Shown: positions 62,526 through 64,000 of the stretch, piece after piece
Layout: every line of letters begins with the position of its first letter
How positions within the stretch are numbered: position 1 is the stretch's first letter
Assembly: GCF_001620365.2 (NCBI RefSeq)
Contig: NZ_LQMT02000034.1
Span: 124,001 to 188,000 of the forward strand
Direction of reading: 5' to 3'
Source: Amycolatopsis keratiniphila subsp. keratiniphila
GTDB lineage: Bacteria; Actinomycetota; Actinomycetes; Mycobacteriales; Pseudonocardiaceae
DNA: 64,000 bases
Notes under the pieces: model-generated
What the model saw: only the letters and a program-made list of their open reading frames with translations
The model's database searches: none
Told to the model about the DNA's origin: nothing
Made by a program: the position numbers and the translations under genes

Positions 62526-64000
62526 GGGGAACCGTCCGATGCCAGTTGCGGGAGAACGTCCTTCGCTCACCTTCGAAAGCGTCGAGCTGCGCGTCGATCA
62601 CGAACTCGGTGGGAGTGCACGAAACCCGGGTCCGGGTCTCGGACCTTGCCTCCCAGTCCCCGCGGGCGAACGTCATCGACCACGCCGTCTCCGCCACCGG
62701 GGAACAGAAGTCGTCGGCCACCCACGAGTACCGCTCGAACACGTTCCTCGTGACGTCGAGGTCGATGTCCTCGAACCGCACCTTGCCCTCGTTCTTCACG
62801 ATGTCCAGCGCGGAGTGGTAGCCGATCAGGTCACGGGAGACGGTCCAGCGCTGCTCGCCCGGTTCGACCTGCGTGGCGGGCAGTGGTTCCGTGCCTTCGG
62901 GTTCACCGAACGGCCGCGCCGGGACCTCGTCCGCTTCCGCCATCGGCCGCACCGGCAGCGTCAGCGTGCTCTGTCCGGTGTGGACGGTCACCCTGGCCGG
63001 TTCCGGCGGCGGCCACGCCAGCGGCCAGTACGACGAGGAGATCGACAGCCGGATCCGGTGCCCGGCGGGGAAAGCCTGCGCGACGGCGTTCAACTCGACG
63101 CGCACCCGGTATCGCTCGCCCGGTTCGAGCGGCTCCGGATCGTCGTGCCCGTCCCGGTGGGTCAGGTTCAGCAGTCCGTAGGTCACTCGCGTCGCCCGGC
63201 CGTCCGGCGCGACGTCGGACAGCCGGACGGCGACCTGCGCCACCGGCTTGTCCGCCGAGACCTCCAGATCCACCACCGGCGAGCCGAGGATCTCGCACGG
63301 CTCGGCGAGCTCGTCGGTGTCGAAGACGAGCGAGCCGCCGTCCTCCTCGCGCTGGTCGTACGGCAGGTCGGGCGGAGCGCTGTAGGAAGCCCACTTGCCC
63401 GCGAACTGGCCGACCGAAAGCGGCGATTCCACCGGAAGGTCCTCCGCCGGGACCTCCTCGCCGGGCCGGGCGATCCGGTGCCGCGCGAGCCGATGCTCGG
63501 ACGGGTGCACATGCGGCGAAGGCCAGGACGGCTCCCCCACCCAGCGGCCGGGGCGATCCTCGTACGAGGTCGACGGCGGCACGCTGTCCTGCATCCAGGT
63601 CTGCAGCATCGGCACGTCCATGACGCCGTTTTCGACGTCCTTGAGCCAGTGGTCCCACCAGCGGACCAATTCCTGCAGATAGCCGATGGCGGGGCCGGGC
63701 CGTCCCAGATGCGGGTACTTGTGCGACCACGGCCCGATCAGCCCGCGCCGCGGCACGTCGAGGTTGGCCAGCAGCCGCGAGACCGCGTTCGAGTACCCGT
63801 CCGCCCAGCCGCTGGAGGCCAGGACGGGCACCTGGACGTCGCTGTAGTTCTCGCAGACCGACGCGTGCCGCCAGTATTCGTCGCGCCGCTGATGGCTCAG
63901 CCATTCGCCCACCCAGAGACCGCAGTTCTCCAGCCGTTCGTGCCACAGGTCGCGCCACCGCTCCCCCGCCAGCGCCGGGTCGGGCGGCAAGGTGGCGTAG
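62512..64000 (-). CDS. CocE/NonD family hydrolase (X-Pro dipeptidyl-peptidase-like), 5' end outside window
   Basis: About 495 C-terminal residues are visible; the frame is still open at the right edge, so the start and the catalytic Ser (usual GxSYxG) lie outside. Visible parts: WADGY (catalytic Asp region), GPWSHKYPHLG (catalytic His region), a middle stretch, and the C-terminal jelly-roll domain (about 63300-62550). It overlaps the downstream hydrolase gene. Family members cleave esters, amides or dipeptides; substrate unknown. Confidence 0.85.
   Translation of the reverse strand, partial: YATLPPDPALAGERWRDLWHERLENCGLWVGEWLSHQRRDEYWRHASVCENYSDVQVPVLASSGWADGYSNAVSRLLANLDVPRRGLIGPWSHKYPHLGRPGPAIGYLQELVRWWDHWLKDVENGVMDVPMLQTWMQDSVPPSTSYEDRPGRWVGEPSWPSPHVHPSEHRLARHRIARPGEEVPAEDLPVESPLSVGQFAGKWASYSAPPDLPYDQREEDGGSLVFDTDELAEPCEILGSPVVDLEVSADKPVAQVAVRLSDVAPDGRATRVTYGLLNLTHRDGHDDPEPLEPGERYRVRVELNAVAQAFPAGHRIRLSISSSYWPLAWPPPEPARVTVHTGQSTLTLPVRPMAEADEVPARPFGEPEGTEPLPATQVEPGEQRWTVSRDLIGYHSALDIVKNEGKVRFEDIDLDVTRNVFERYSWVADDFCSPVAETAWSMTFARGDWEARSETRTRVSCTPTEFVIDAQLDAFEGERRTFSRNWHRTVPRDQV

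Overview
The window is high-GC actinobacterial DNA. Frequent GTG starts (one TTG), tightly coupled stop/start overlaps, rare TTA codons, an AftB-like arabinofuranosyltransferase-type membrane protein, an F420-type PPOX protein and a large modular type I polyketide synthase together suggest a filamentous actinomycete. Pseudonocardiales (Amycolatopsis-like) is my best guess, but this is inferred from gene content only.

Layout. (1) 1-11146, minus strand: the 5' part of a modular PKS. It has a KSQ-AT-ACP loading module, then KS-AT-KR-ACP, then KS-AT-ACP, then the start of a further KS that runs off the window. (2) 11.4-36.9 kb: ordinary accessory chromosome. It holds an SDR, a GH27-like secreted protein with altered catalytic residues, an AftB-like GT-C protein, a GlxA/AraC regulator divergent from a dienelactone hydrolase, a secreted endonuclease I, a TetR/MFS/flavin-monooxygenase set, a DesK/LuxR-type two-component pair, a ChrB-N protein with a YkvA protein, a secreted sugar dehydrogenase, a GH5 glycosidase and several small enzymes and regulators. 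(3) 37.7-56.1 kb: an island of conflict or signalling genes. A compact five-gene minus-strand operon (47106 down to 37748) encodes a TIR protein, a ParA-like/TIR-like fusion, a small winged-helix-like protein, a dual ATPase (AAA plus HerA/FtsK-like) and a 1115-aa protein with a TIR-like N-terminus and degenerate P-loop region. A SEFIR-NPCBM protein is divergently transcribed. Beyond it lie a sigma factor with a membrane protein, a TIR/NB-ARC/TPR protein, an unknown 322-aa protein, two tiny membrane-peptide ORFs and an XRE/NB-ARC/TPR protein. (4) 56.2-64 kb: two STAS proteins, a PucR-type regulator, a tandem Usp, a GCS2-type carboxylate-amine ligase and, at the edge, two hydrolases.

The intergenic spaces carry an unusual set of short palindromic repeat families. 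One is a 53-bp double hairpin with conserved spacing, present at three loci. Others are long hairpins with GTGAAGG...CCTTCAC ends, GGGAC-GTTGAGT-GTCCC hairpins, 22-bp terminal inverted repeats around a 284-bp element, and an AACTCGCGTGAT family. They sit mostly at 3' ends of genes and probably act as terminators and/or non-autonomous repeats.

Most likely cooperation. The PKS builds a polyketide from an acetate-type starter. The TIR/ParA/ATPase operon with the divergent SEFIR gene looks like a multi-component immune or NTP-dependent signalling system that I cannot match to a named system. This is the main candidate for an undescribed system here. No rRNA, tRNA or CRISPR array was seen.
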